This document shows positions 44,589 through 52,662 of a DNA stretch of 64,000 nt, piece after piece. Both the position numbers and the translations under genes were made by a program. Location: NCBI RefSeq assembly GCF_025791835.1, contig NZ_JAOXLP010000021.1, positions 1 through 64,000 of the forward strand, in the 5' to 3' direction. Every line of letters starts with the position of its first letter. The stretch's first letter is position 1. The stretch comes from Roseomonas xinghualingensis. GTDB taxonomy: Bacteria > Pseudomonadota > Alphaproteobacteria > Acetobacterales > Acetobacteraceae. Under the pieces are notes generated by a model. The model was given only the letters and a program-made list of their open reading frames with translations. It had not been told where the DNA came from and did no database searches.

Positions 44589-44604
44589 ATTCTTATACGA
44601 GAAT
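44589..44604. promoter_or_regulatory. Palindromic operator ATTCT-N6-AGAAT (copy 2)
   Basis: ATTCT-TATACG-AGAAT, 22 bases before the IclR start codon. It shares half-sites and spacing with the palindrome at 43634-43649, which implies autoregulation plus control of the downstream unit. Confidence 0.6.
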
Positions 44605-44623
44605 AGAATTCCCTTACACGCTG

Positions 44624-45544
44624 TCAATCTCCGCCATGCAGATTCAGGGCTCCCTCCTTCCGGGCGAAGGAAGTCTCCATGAAATCAAGAAAAACCCGGA
44701 CACGCTGCGCGAGGTGGCGCCGGCTTTGGTACACGGCGTAGACCGTGTCCGCCATCTGGCGCTCATGCTCGGGGAAGAGCCGAACGAGGCGGCCACAGGC
44801 CAGGTCCTGCCGGATCTGGAAATCGGCGAGCCGGGCGATGCCCGTCCCGGCGCGAGCGAGGGCCATGAGCATCTCGCCCTGATTGGCGGTGACGCTACCG
44901 TCCGCCCGGATGCGGTGGACCGAGCGATCGACATCGCGAAAGGTCCAGGTTCGCCAAGGCATCCGCTTGTTGAAATTCAGGCACTCGTGCTCAGACAGTT
45001 CGGAAGGGCTGGAGGGTGTGCCGTGCCGCTCCAGATAGGAGGGCGTGGCACAGATCACCCAGTGCATCTCCATCACCGGCCTTGCGACGAGCGAGGAGTC
45101 TGGCAGTTCGCCGATGGAGATGGCCAAGTCCACTCCGCCCTCCAGCAGGTTTCCAGGCTCGTTGCCGAGCATGAACTCGAGCCGCAGCGCCGGATTCTGC
45201 TCGCGGAAAGCAGGCACAAGAGGCGCCAGGCAGTGGATCGCGAAGGTCGGCACGGAGCGGATACGCAGCACGTCACGCACGCGCAGGCTGGCGAAGGACA
45301 GCGCCTCCGCCTCCTCGGCCGCCGCAATCGCCTGGCGGGCGGCAGGGTAGAAGGCCTCGCCTTCCGGAGTCAGAGCCAGGCTGCGCAGGGAGCGGTTGAA
45401 CAGGGCCACACCCAGCCGGTTCTCCAGCCGCGCGATGGCCTTGCTGATGGCGGAGGGCGAGAGGGACAGCGAGCGCCCGGCCGCGGAGAAGCCGCCGTCC
45501 TCGACTGCCCGGATGAAGACCTGCATGTCCCTCAGGCGGTCCAC
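44624..45544 (-). CDS. LysR family transcriptional regulator
   Basis: A 306-residue LTTR. The N-terminal HTH is MQVFIRAVEDGGFSAAGRSL followed by SPSAISKAIARLENRLGVALFNRS; the effector domain fills residues 90-295. It is divergent from the monooxygenase/esterase pair, and a T-N11-A palindrome lies in the gap. It most likely activates that pair when the ketone substrate or a derivative is present (inference). Confidence 0.92.
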   Translation of the reverse strand: MDRLRDMQVFIRAVEDGGFSAAGRSLSLSPSAISKAIARLENRLGVALFNRSLRSLALTPEGEAFYPAARQAIAAAEEAEALSFASLRVRDVLRIRSVPTFAIHCLAPLVPAFREQNPALRLEFMLGNEPGNLLEGGVDLAISIGELPDSSLVARPVMEMHWVICATPSYLERHGTPSSPSELSEHECLNFNKRMPWRTWTFRDVDRSVHRIRADGSVTANQGEMLMALARAGTGIARLADFQIRQDLACGRLVRLFPEHERQMADTVYAVYQSRRHLAQRVRVFLDFMETSFARKEGALNLHGGD

Positions 45545-45596
45545 CTATCCCCCTTGTGAAAGACATTCACCTCAGCTTGTCACCATGGGAAATTGC

Positions 45597-45615
45597 CGGT
45601 CTGCGGGCAAGACCG
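45597..45615. promoter_or_regulatory. LysR-type box upstream of the monooxygenase gene
   Basis: CGGTCT-GCGGGCA-AGACCG is a perfect interrupted palindrome that contains the T-N11-A core (T at 45600, A at 45612) of LysR recognition sites. It lies between the divergent LysR gene and the monooxygenase start. Confidence 0.6.
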
Positions 45616-45676
45616 TAGCGTGCCCACAAGCGCCAGGCCTCATGAGCCGAGGCAAGAATGAATGGGAGCGACACGG

Positions 45677-47341
45677 ATGGCCAAGCTGCAGCCCGCCTCG
45701 GAACAACTCGATGCCCTGGTGATCGGAGCAGGCTTCGCCGGGCTCTACCAGCTGCACACGCTTCGCGACAAACTCGGCCTGCGTGTGCGGGTGCTTGAGG
45801 CGGGCAGCGGCGTCGGCGGCACCTGGTACTGGAACCGCTATCCCGGCGCACGCTGCGATTCCGAGAGCTACTACTACTCCTTTTCCTTCTCAGACGAACT
45901 GCAGCAGCAATGGGGCTGGAACGAGCGCTACCCCGAGCATGGGGAGATCCGCCGCTACCTGAATTTCGTCGCCGAGAAGTTCGACCTGCGGCGGGACATC
46001 CGCTTCGACACGCGCGTCACCAGCGCCGCCTTCGACGACGAGGCCAATCTCTGGCATGTCGAGACCGAAGACGGGCAGCGTCTGTCGGCACGCTTCCTCA
46101 TCACTGCGGTGGGCTGCCTCTCCTCGGCCAATATCCCGAAGATCCCGGGCCTGGAAAGCTTCCGGGGCGAATGGTACCACACCGGCCGTTGGCCGCATGA
46201 ACCCGTGGACTTCACCGGCAAGCGCGTCGGGCTGATCGGCACGGGCTCCACGGGCATCCAGGCCACGCCGGTCATCGCGGAACAGGCGGCCCATCTCACG
46301 GTGTTCCAGCGCACCGCCAATTACAGCATCCCCGCGCGGAACGGCCCCGTCCCGGAGGAAGAGCAGCGCGCGATCAAGGCGGATTACGCGGCCATCCGCG
46401 AGTTGGGGCGCAAATCCCAGAACGGGCACCCCTTCCTGGTTGCGCCGGAATCCGCGCTGGACGTGACGCCGGAGGAGAGGCTGGCCCGTTACGAGGCGGC
46501 CTGGGAGCGCGGCGGACTGCGCTTCCGCGCGGCCTTCCGGGACCTGCTGATCGACAAGGCGGCGAATGACACGGCTTCGGATTTCATCCGCGCGAAGATC
46601 CGCAGCATCGTCAAGGATCCGGTCACGGCGGAGAAGCTGACGCCGAAGGACCATCCCTTCGCCACCAAGCGGCCGCCGATCGACAGCAACTATTTCGAGA
46701 CCTTCAACCGCGACAACGTATCGCTGGTCGATATCAAGGCCTCGCCTATCATCGAGATCACGCCGGCCGGCATCCGCACGCAGGATGCCGAGTATGAGCT
46801 GGACATAATCGTCTTCGCCACTGGCTTCGACGCGATGACCGGCCCGCTGCTGTCCATTGATATCCGCGGACAGGACGGGCTGACGCTCAGGGAATCCTGG
46901 GCGGCGGGACCACGCACCTATCTCGGCCTGCAGGTCGCGGGCTTCCCCAACATGTTCACCATCACTGGTCCCGGCAGCCCCTCCGTGCTGACCAACATGC
47001 CGGTTGCCATCGAGCAGCATGTGGATTGGATCACGCGTTGCATCCAGGACATGCGGGACCAGGGGCTGACCCGCATCGAGGCCGATCCAGCGGCGGTGGA
47101 ACGCTGGGTCGCCCATGCGAATGACGCGGCGAATGCGACGCTACTGCCGCAGGCCGGTAGTTCCTGGTACCTGGGCGCCAATGTACCGGGCAAGCCGCGG
47201 GTCTTCATGCCCTATGCCGGCGGCATGGCGAACTATGCCGCGATCTGCGAGCAGGTCACTGCCAAGGGTTATGAAGGCTTCATCCTGAGCGCCCCCAAGC
47301 CTGTCGGACAGGAGGCCGGCCAAGGCGCCGTGGTGGGCTAG
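45677..47341 (+). CDS. Flavin-containing monooxygenase, Baeyer-Villiger type
   Basis: A 554-residue FAD- and NADPH-dependent monooxygenase. The FAD site is VIGAGFAGLYQL (residues 15-26), the Baeyer-Villiger fingerprint FxGxxxHxxxW is seen as FRGEWYHTGRWPHE, and a second Rossmann motif GLIGTGSTGIQ binds NADPH. Such enzymes insert oxygen next to a ketone, giving an ester or lactone. GGGAG lies eight bases before ATG 45677; the ATG at 45662 is an alternative. The alpha/beta hydrolase that follows after six bases would open the ester or lactone, so the pair makes sense as a ketone degradation step. Confidence 0.92.
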   Translation: MAKLQPASEQLDALVIGAGFAGLYQLHTLRDKLGLRVRVLEAGSGVGGTWYWNRYPGARCDSESYYYSFSFSDELQQQWGWNERYPEHGEIRRYLNFVAEKFDLRRDIRFDTRVTSAAFDDEANLWHVETEDGQRLSARFLITAVGCLSSANIPKIPGLESFRGEWYHTGRWPHEPVDFTGKRVGLIGTGSTGIQATPVIAEQAAHLTVFQRTANYSIPARNGPVPEEEQRAIKADYAAIRELGRKSQNGHPFLVAPESALDVTPEERLARYEAAWERGGLRFRAAFRDLLIDKAANDTASDFIRAKIRSIVKDPVTAEKLTPKDHPFATKRPPIDSNYFETFNRDNVSLVDIKASPIIEITPAGIRTQDAEYELDIIVFATGFDAMTGPLLSIDIRGQDGLTLRESWAAGPRTYLGLQVAGFPNMFTITGPGSPSVLTNMPVAIEQHVDWITRCIQDMRDQGLTRIEADPAAVERWVAHANDAANATLLPQAGSSWYLGANVPGKPRVFMPYAGGMANYAAICEQVTAKGYEGFILSAPKPVGQEAGQGAVVG

Positions 47342-47347
47342 CGCCCG

Positions 47348-48292
47348 ATGCAGGCCGTTCACCCCGACGCACTCCTGCTGCTGGACCAGATCCGGGCGGC
47401 TGGTAGCCCGACCTATGAAAGCCTGCCGCCCACCGAGGCACGACTGGCCCATGCGGCGCGCGGGCGGGCGCTGCAATCCGGACCTGATCCCATGGCCGAG
47501 ATCCGGGACATGGAGGCCTGGGACGGCAAGCACCGCGTGCCGGTACGCCTCTACCGTCATGCAGAAGCGGCACCGGGCGCGCTCATGCCCTGCCTCCTCT
47601 TCCTCCATGGCGGCGGTTGGGTGCTGGGGAGTCTGGAGACGCATGACTGGGTCTGCCGTCGGCTGGCGCGGGAGAGCGGCGGATGCGTGCTCTCCGTCGA
47701 TTACCGGCTGGCTCCGGAGCACCCCTTCCCTGCCGCGGTAGAGGACGCCCTGGCCGCGTTGCGCTGGCTGGCGAGGGAGGCCGAGGCACTCGGCATCGAT
47801 CCGGCACGCATTGCGCTAGGGGGCGACAGCGCCGGGGGCAATCTCGCCGCCGTTCTGGCGCTGATGGGGCGGGACGGCACGGCCCCGCCCAGCATCTTCC
47901 AGGCCCTGCTCTACCCCGCGGTGGACCTGGCCGTGGCGGAGGGCGGATACGGCCCGCGCACTCCCGGCATGGTCCTGACCGCCGAGACGATGCACTACTT
48001 CATCGGCCATTACCTGCCTGATCCCGCCATGCGGTTCGACTGGCGGGCCTCTCCATTGCGGGCGCCCAGCCTGCGCAGCACGCCGCCGGCGCTGGTGCTG
48101 ACCTGCGGGCACGATCCGCTGGCCCGCGAGGGGCGGCTCTATGCCGAGCGACTGGAGCGGGAGGGGGTGCGCGTGACGGCGCTGCACCTGTCGGACCTGC
48201 CCCATGCCGTGCTGACCATGGACAAGGCGATCGGCCCGGCGGCGGCGCTGCTGGGCTTCGTGGCGGCGATGCTGCGGGATGCTTGGCGCTGA
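47348..48292 (+). CDS. Alpha/beta hydrolase (HSL family esterase)
   Basis: A 314-residue serine esterase of the hormone-sensitive lipase group. It shows the oxyanion-hole motif HGGGWVLGSLETHD, the nucleophile elbow GGDSAGGNLAA, the acidic residue in TCGHDPLAREG and the histidine in LSDLPHAVLTM. It is placed directly after the Baeyer-Villiger monooxygenase, whose ester or lactone product it would hydrolyse (inference). The start ATG at 47348 is six bases after the monooxygenase stop. Confidence 0.93.
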   Translation: MQAVHPDALLLLDQIRAAGSPTYESLPPTEARLAHAARGRALQSGPDPMAEIRDMEAWDGKHRVPVRLYRHAEAAPGALMPCLLFLHGGGWVLGSLETHDWVCRRLARESGGCVLSVDYRLAPEHPFPAAVEDALAALRWLAREAEALGIDPARIALGGDSAGGNLAAVLALMGRDGTAPPSIFQALLYPAVDLAVAEGGYGPRTPGMVLTAETMHYFIGHYLPDPAMRFDWRASPLRAPSLRSTPPALVLTCGHDPLAREGRLYAERLEREGVRVTALHLSDLPHAVLTMDKAIGPAAALLGFVAAMLRDAWR

Positions 48293-48295
48293 GGC

Positions 48296-48402
48296 TTAGC
48301 CGGAAGGCAAGCTGACCGCCAGTTCCTCCCGTAGCACGCGCTTGAGCATTTTGCCCGAGGGGTTCCGGGGCAGCGCCAGTTCAGCCTCACGGGTGGTTAG
48401 CA
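48296..48402 (-). pseudogene. AMP-dependent acyl-CoA synthetase, C-terminal remnant
   Basis: The minus strand encodes EAELALPRNPSGKMLKRVLR and EELAVSLPSG before a TAA at 48296-48298. This is the A10-type tail of acyl-CoA synthetases, with the catalytic lysine in PSGK. The rest of the enzyme (about 500 residues) is missing; the Liv-type operon begins right after. So an acyl-CoA synthetase gene was deleted here, perhaps when the present neighbours were joined. Confidence 0.75.
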
Positions 48403-48440
48403 TCATCCTGATCAGCGAAATGCTGTCTGTCATTCCGGAT

Positions 48441-49160
48441 TCACACCTGTAGATATCGGCTCTGCACCGTAGGGTCGGCCTGGAACTGCGCGACATTGCC
48501 GCTCCAGACGATGCTGCCCTTGTCGATGACGGCCACACGGGTCGCGACGGCCAAGCAGAAGCGGCTGTTCTGCTCGGCCAGGACAATGGTGGTGCCGGCG
48601 GCGCGAAGTTCGCGGATCAGGCGGCCAATCTCGGCCACGATCAGCGGCGCCAACCCTTCCGAGGGCTCGTCGAGCAGAAGCACGGCAGGGTTGCCCATCA
48701 ACGCGCGGGCGATGGTGAGCATCTGCTGCTCCCCGCCGGAAAGGCGCCCGGCCAGGCGCCGGCGCAGCGGCACCAGAAGCGGGAAGCTGTCGAAGGCACG
48801 GGCCACGCTCCAGCCCACCCCGCCATCCAGGCCACGCTTCTGCGCGATCTCCAGGTTTTCCTCCACCGTGTGCTCGGGGAAGACCTGGCGGTCCTCCGGC
48901 ACATAGGCGACGCCACACCGGGCAATGCGATAAGGCTTGCGTCCCGCCACATCATCCCCGCGCAGGCTGACTCGGCCGGCGCGCGGGGGCAGCACGCCGG
49001 CGATCGCCTTGAAGGTCGTGCTTTTGCCCGCGCCGTTGCGTCCCATCAGCGCCAGTGTCTCGCCGCGCCCGACCTCGAATGAAACGCCGAAAAGCACCTG
49101 GCTGGTGCCATAGGCAGCGTCCAGCCCGTCCACGGCAAGTTCGGAGACAGGCCCGCTCAC
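48441..49160 (-). CDS. ABC transporter ATPase, LivF type (second Liv operon)
   Basis: A 239-residue ATPase with Walker A GRNGAGKST, signature LSGGEQQMLTIARAL, Walker B LLLDEPSEGLAPLIV and the VLAEQN segment. It is the last gene of the second Liv operon; its start overlaps the LivG-type stop by four bases. Confidence 0.92.
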   Translation of the reverse strand: MSGPVSELAVDGLDAAYGTSQVLFGVSFEVGRGETLALMGRNGAGKSTTFKAIAGVLPPRAGRVSLRGDDVAGRKPYRIARCGVAYVPEDRQVFPEHTVEENLEIAQKRGLDGGVGWSVARAFDSFPLLVPLRRRLAGRLSGGEQQMLTIARALMGNPAVLLLDEPSEGLAPLIVAEIGRLIRELRAAGTTIVLAEQNSRFCLAVATRVAVIDKGSIVWSGNVAQFQADPTVQSRYLQV

Positions 49161-49927
49161 GACACCATCTCCAACGGTTGCTCGGTGCCGAGATAGGCTT
49201 CGATAACGGCGGGATCCCGCCGGATCGCCTCCGGCGTCCCCTGCGCCAGCACCGCGCCATAGCGCAGCACCCGCACCGTCTCGGCAATGCGGAAGACAAT
49301 GTCCATGTCGTGCTCGATAAAGATCAGGGTCATCCGGCGTGCCTGCCAGAGGCCGTGGACACGCTCGATCATGCGCCAGCGCTCATCCGGCCCCATGCCC
49401 GCAGTCGGCTCGTCCAGCAGCAGCACCTTCGGGTCGAGCGCAAGGGCCAATGCTATGTCGAGCAGCTTCTGGTCGCCATGCGAAAGCTGGCGCGCGACCG
49501 TGCCGGCCAGGTGGCGCAAACCACACAGCTCCATCACCTCCTCAGCCCGCAGGGCGACATCGCGTGGCGGGAAGGCTCGGAACAGGTTCGCTGTGCGACC
49601 CTCATGCGTCAGAATGGCCGCAGCCAGGCTCTCGGCCACGGTGAAGCTGGGGAAGAGATTTGCCACCTGGAAGGCGCGCCCGATGCCCCGGCGGACGATG
49701 GCCTGCCGGTCAAGGCCGGTGATGTCCTGGCCGTCCAGCAGCACGCGGCCAGCGCTCGGCGCGATCATCCCCGTGATCAGGTGGAACAGGGTGGTCTTGC
49801 CTGCGCCATTCGGCCCGATGATCGCGGAGAGCGAGCCGGCTGTGAAATCGAGCGTGACGTCATTGGTCGCCACGATCCCGCCGAAGCTGCGGCGCAGCCC
49901 CTGCAACGCAAGCGCGCCGCCTCTCAT
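49157..49927 (-). CDS. ABC transporter ATPase, LivG type (second Liv operon)
   Basis: A 256-residue ATPase with Walker A GPNGAGKTT, the LivG signature SHGDQKLLDIALALALDP, Walker B LLLDEPTAGMGPDE and an H-loop FIEHDMDIVF. ATG 49927 overlaps the SDR gene stop by four bases (ATGA), so it is translated right after that enzyme; the longer frame upstream is out-of-frame SDR sequence. Confidence 0.92.
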   Translation of the reverse strand: MRGGALALQGLRRSFGGIVATNDVTLDFTAGSLSAIIGPNGAGKTTLFHLITGMIAPSAGRVLLDGQDITGLDRQAIVRRGIGRAFQVANLFPSFTVAESLAAAILTHEGRTANLFRAFPPRDVALRAEEVMELCGLRHLAGTVARQLSHGDQKLLDIALALALDPKVLLLDEPTAGMGPDERWRMIERVHGLWQARRMTLIFIEHDMDIVFRIAETVRVLRYGAVLAQGTPEAIRRDPAVIEAYLGTEQPLEMVS

Positions 49928-50739
49928 ACCCCTCCCCCTTCCGCCGTTACATTCCCGCGCGGGCCAGGCAGCTCGCCATAGGTCGACCAGGACCCGGCAA
50001 CGAGCCAGCCGGCATCCACCGGCAGGTTGATGCCAGTGATCGCCCCGGCGGCATCGGAAGCGAGGAAGCAGACGGCCTCGGCGATGTCCTCCGGCGTCAC
50101 CATGCGGCCGAGGGCGCTCGTTCCCTCCAGCCGCGACACGTCGCGCTCCCCACGGTCGATCTGGGCCTGCAGCCCCGGCGTGCGGGTGAAGCCCGGCGAG
50201 ACGGCGTTGACCCGCACGCCCGAGCGGCCCCATTCGGTCGCCAGACAACGTGTCATCTCGATCACGGCGGCCTTGGCAGGGGAATAGGCGTGCAAGGGCA
50301 TGGAGCGGATGCCCGCGATAGAGGCGATGGTGATGATGGAGCCTCGCCCTCGCATTGCCATGCGCCGCCCGAAGGCCACGGCCGAGTTCCAGGTGCCGAT
50401 CTGGTCCACCCGGATGACGCGCTCCACCTCCACCTCGTCCAGCGCCTCGGCGCGGAGCGGACGCTGGAGGACGCCCGCGCAGGCCACGAGGATATCGGGC
50501 GCGCCGAGCATTGCCTCGACCTCGGCGGCGGCCGCCTCGTTCATATCCATCCGCCCGACATCAAGCGCGAAGGCGCTGCCCTTCAGTTCATCGGCCAGCG
50601 CCGCCGCGCGCGCCTCATCGATATCCAGTACGGCAACCCGGGCGCCGCGCTCGGCCAGCATGCGGCAGCAGGCGGCTCCGATGCCGCTGGCGCCGCCCGT
50701 AACGGCGGCGATGCGCCCGGAGAGAGGAGTGTTGCTCAT
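49924..50739 (-). CDS. SDR family oxidoreductase embedded in a Liv operon
   Basis: A 271-residue short-chain dehydrogenase. It shows TGGASGIGAACC, ACAG in place of the usual NAG, catalytic serine in ITIASIAGIRS, the YSPAK catalytic pair and a C-terminal GITGINLPVDAGWLV. Four-base overlaps on both sides tie it to LivM and LivG, so it is made in step with the transporter. The simplest reading is that it oxidises or reduces the imported compound (inference). The C-terminal 20 residues are longer than usual. Confidence 0.88.
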   Translation of the reverse strand: MSNTPLSGRIAAVTGGASGIGAACCRMLAERGARVAVLDIDEARAAALADELKGSAFALDVGRMDMNEAAAAEVEAMLGAPDILVACAGVLQRPLRAEALDEVEVERVIRVDQIGTWNSAVAFGRRMAMRGRGSIITIASIAGIRSMPLHAYSPAKAAVIEMTRCLATEWGRSGVRVNAVSPGFTRTPGLQAQIDRGERDVSRLEGTSALGRMVTPEDIAEAVCFLASDAAGAITGINLPVDAGWLVAGSWSTYGELPGPRGNVTAEGGGV

Positions 50740-51704
50740 GCCTTATGCCTTTCCCGCCGGCTGCGCCATGCCTCCACCGCCCAATCCAGCATGCCTTTTC
50801 GCAGGCCGAGGACTAGCAGCAGCAGCACGGCGCCGAAGAACAGCCCGTGATGCTCTGTGAAGGCGGTGATCCGGTCGCTGATGAAGAGGAAAGTTGCCGC
50901 GCCGAGCAGCGGGCCAAGGAAGGTTCCGATGCCACCCAGCATGATCATGAACAGCGCCTCGCCCGAGGTGGTCCAATAGAGGAAGGTCGGGAAGGCGCCG
51001 GAGACATAGAGCGACATCAGCACGCCCGAGAGCCCCGCGAAGGTTCCGGCAATGACGAAGGCACCCAGGCGATAACGGAAAACCGAGAGGCCCAGGAAAG
51101 CAGCGCGTTGCGGGTTGTCACGCAGCATCCGCAGCGCCACGCCGAAGGGAGAGCGGATCACCTGCCGCAGCAGCACCGCAGATACGGCCAGGCAGGCGGC
51201 GGCAAAGAGCGCGAGATGCGTGGGCCGTGCCAGCTCAATGCCCAGGAAGGGAGGCTTGGGAACGCCGCCCATCAACCCCTGGTCGCCCCCCGTTAGGGAA
51301 ACCCAGGATATAACCATGGAATGGATCAGCATCTGGAAGGCAAGCGTCAGGAAGGCAAAATAGATTTCTGACAGGCGCACACAGAGCGCCCCGATGGCCA
51401 GGGCGAGCAGCGCGCTCCAGAGCAAGGCCGCGAGAATGGCAGCCGGGACCGACCAGCCACCCGATTGCATCAACAGCCCGAAGGCATAGGCTCCGCTGCC
51501 GAAGAAGGCCGCATGACCGAAGGAGACGAGCCCCGCTGTTCCGATCAGCAGGTTCAGGGACAGCACCAGAAGGCCGAAGATCCCGAAGCGGATGATGAAG
51601 TCCACCAGCCCGTTCGAGCCGAGGCCGAGCACAAGTACGGCGGCAACGAGAAGCGCGCCGAGAGCAGCTAACACGTCGCCACGCCAGCCGGAGAGGCGCC
51701 TCAT
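50736..51704 (-). CDS. Branched-chain amino acid ABC transporter permease, LivM type (second operon)
   Basis: A 322-residue permease with LNLLIGTAGLVSFGHAAFFG, EIYFAFLTLAFQMLIHSMVI and the coupling loop ALRMLRDNPQRAAFLGLSVF. About eight to ten helices are present. It overlaps both neighbours by four bases. Confidence 0.92.
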   Translation of the reverse strand: MRRLSGWRGDVLAALGALLVAAVLVLGLGSNGLVDFIIRFGIFGLLVLSLNLLIGTAGLVSFGHAAFFGSGAYAFGLLMQSGGWSVPAAILAALLWSALLALAIGALCVRLSEIYFAFLTLAFQMLIHSMVISWVSLTGGDQGLMGGVPKPPFLGIELARPTHLALFAAACLAVSAVLLRQVIRSPFGVALRMLRDNPQRAAFLGLSVFRYRLGAFVIAGTFAGLSGVLMSLYVSGAFPTFLYWTTSGEALFMIMLGGIGTFLGPLLGAATFLFISDRITAFTEHHGLFFGAVLLLLVLGLRKGMLDWAVEAWRSRRERHKA

Positions 51705-52603
51705 GCCAGGTGCTTCCCGGCCAGGCCGCTCGGTTTCACGAGCAGGATGGCGGCCATCATCAGGAACATCAGCCCCTCTGTGAACAGGGGGAATCCAATG
51801 GAACCGAAGGACCGAGTGAGGCCGATCAGCAACGCAGCGGCCAACGCGCCGCCGATCGATCCCATGCCGCCGATCACGGTCACGATGAAGCTCTCAATCA
51901 GTATCGAGACGCCCGCACCTGGCACCACGGAGCGGATCGGCGCAGACAGCGCGCCCGCAAGTCCCGCCAGCCCCGAACCGACGGCGAAGACCGCCGCAAA
52001 GACGAAGCTGGTATTCACCCCCAGTGAGGCCACCATGGCCGGGTTGACCGCCGCGGCGCGCACGGTGCGGCCGAAGCGCGTCCGGCTCATTCCCAGCGCG
52101 AGAAGCAGCGCCACGGCGAGTGTGATGCCGAAGAGCACGAGATAGAAGAGTGGGACGATGCCGCCGCCGATCAGAAGTGGGGGCCGCCGGAAGGTCTCCG
52201 GCATGTCCATCTTCAGGAAGTCGCCACCCCAGACGATCTTCACCACATCGTCCATGATAAGGATGACGGCGTAGCAGACCAGGAGCTGCATCAGCACGTC
52301 CGCACCATAGATGCGGCGGAACAAGGTGCGCTCCATGAGCAGGCCGAAGACTGCTACGCCAAGTGTTCCGGCGAGCGTCGCCACCAGGAAGCTTTCAGTC
52401 AGCTCATAGGCAGAAAGGGCGAAATAGGCGCCCAGCATATAGAGCGTGCCATGGGCAAAATTCACCAGCCCCAGCACGCCGAAGATCAATGTGAGGCCGG
52501 AAGCCACAAGAAAAAGAAGAAGGCCGATGGTAAGGCCCGCCGAAACTTGTGTAATCACGCAAGGAAGTGAGCCCATACAGGCCGCGAGTTCGCCGAGATC
52601 CAT
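51701..52603 (-). CDS. Branched-chain amino acid ABC transporter permease, LivH type (second operon)
   Basis: A 300-residue permease with VASGLTLIFGVLGLVNFAHG and the coupling loop RTVRAAAVNPAMVASLGVNT. ATG 52603 gives the family start; the longer frame includes the spacer after the binding-protein gene. It follows that gene by 59 bases, a gap in which mRNA processing or weak termination could favour binding-protein excess. Confidence 0.92.
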   Translation of the reverse strand: MDLGELAACMGSLPCVITQVSAGLTIGLLLFLVASGLTLIFGVLGLVNFAHGTLYMLGAYFALSAYELTESFLVATLAGTLGVAVFGLLMERTLFRRIYGADVLMQLLVCYAVILIMDDVVKIVWGGDFLKMDMPETFRRPPLLIGGGIVPLFYLVLFGITLAVALLLALGMSRTRFGRTVRAAAVNPAMVASLGVNTSFVFAAVFAVGSGLAGLAGALSAPIRSVVPGAGVSILIESFIVTVIGGMGSIGGALAAALLIGLTRSFGSIGFPLFTEGLMFLMMAAILLVKPSGLAGKHLA

Positions 52604-52662
52604 GAGGTCCGCTCCAGGCAGAAAGGCGAAGGGCCGCGCGCGACGCGGCCCCGGGTAAAGGC

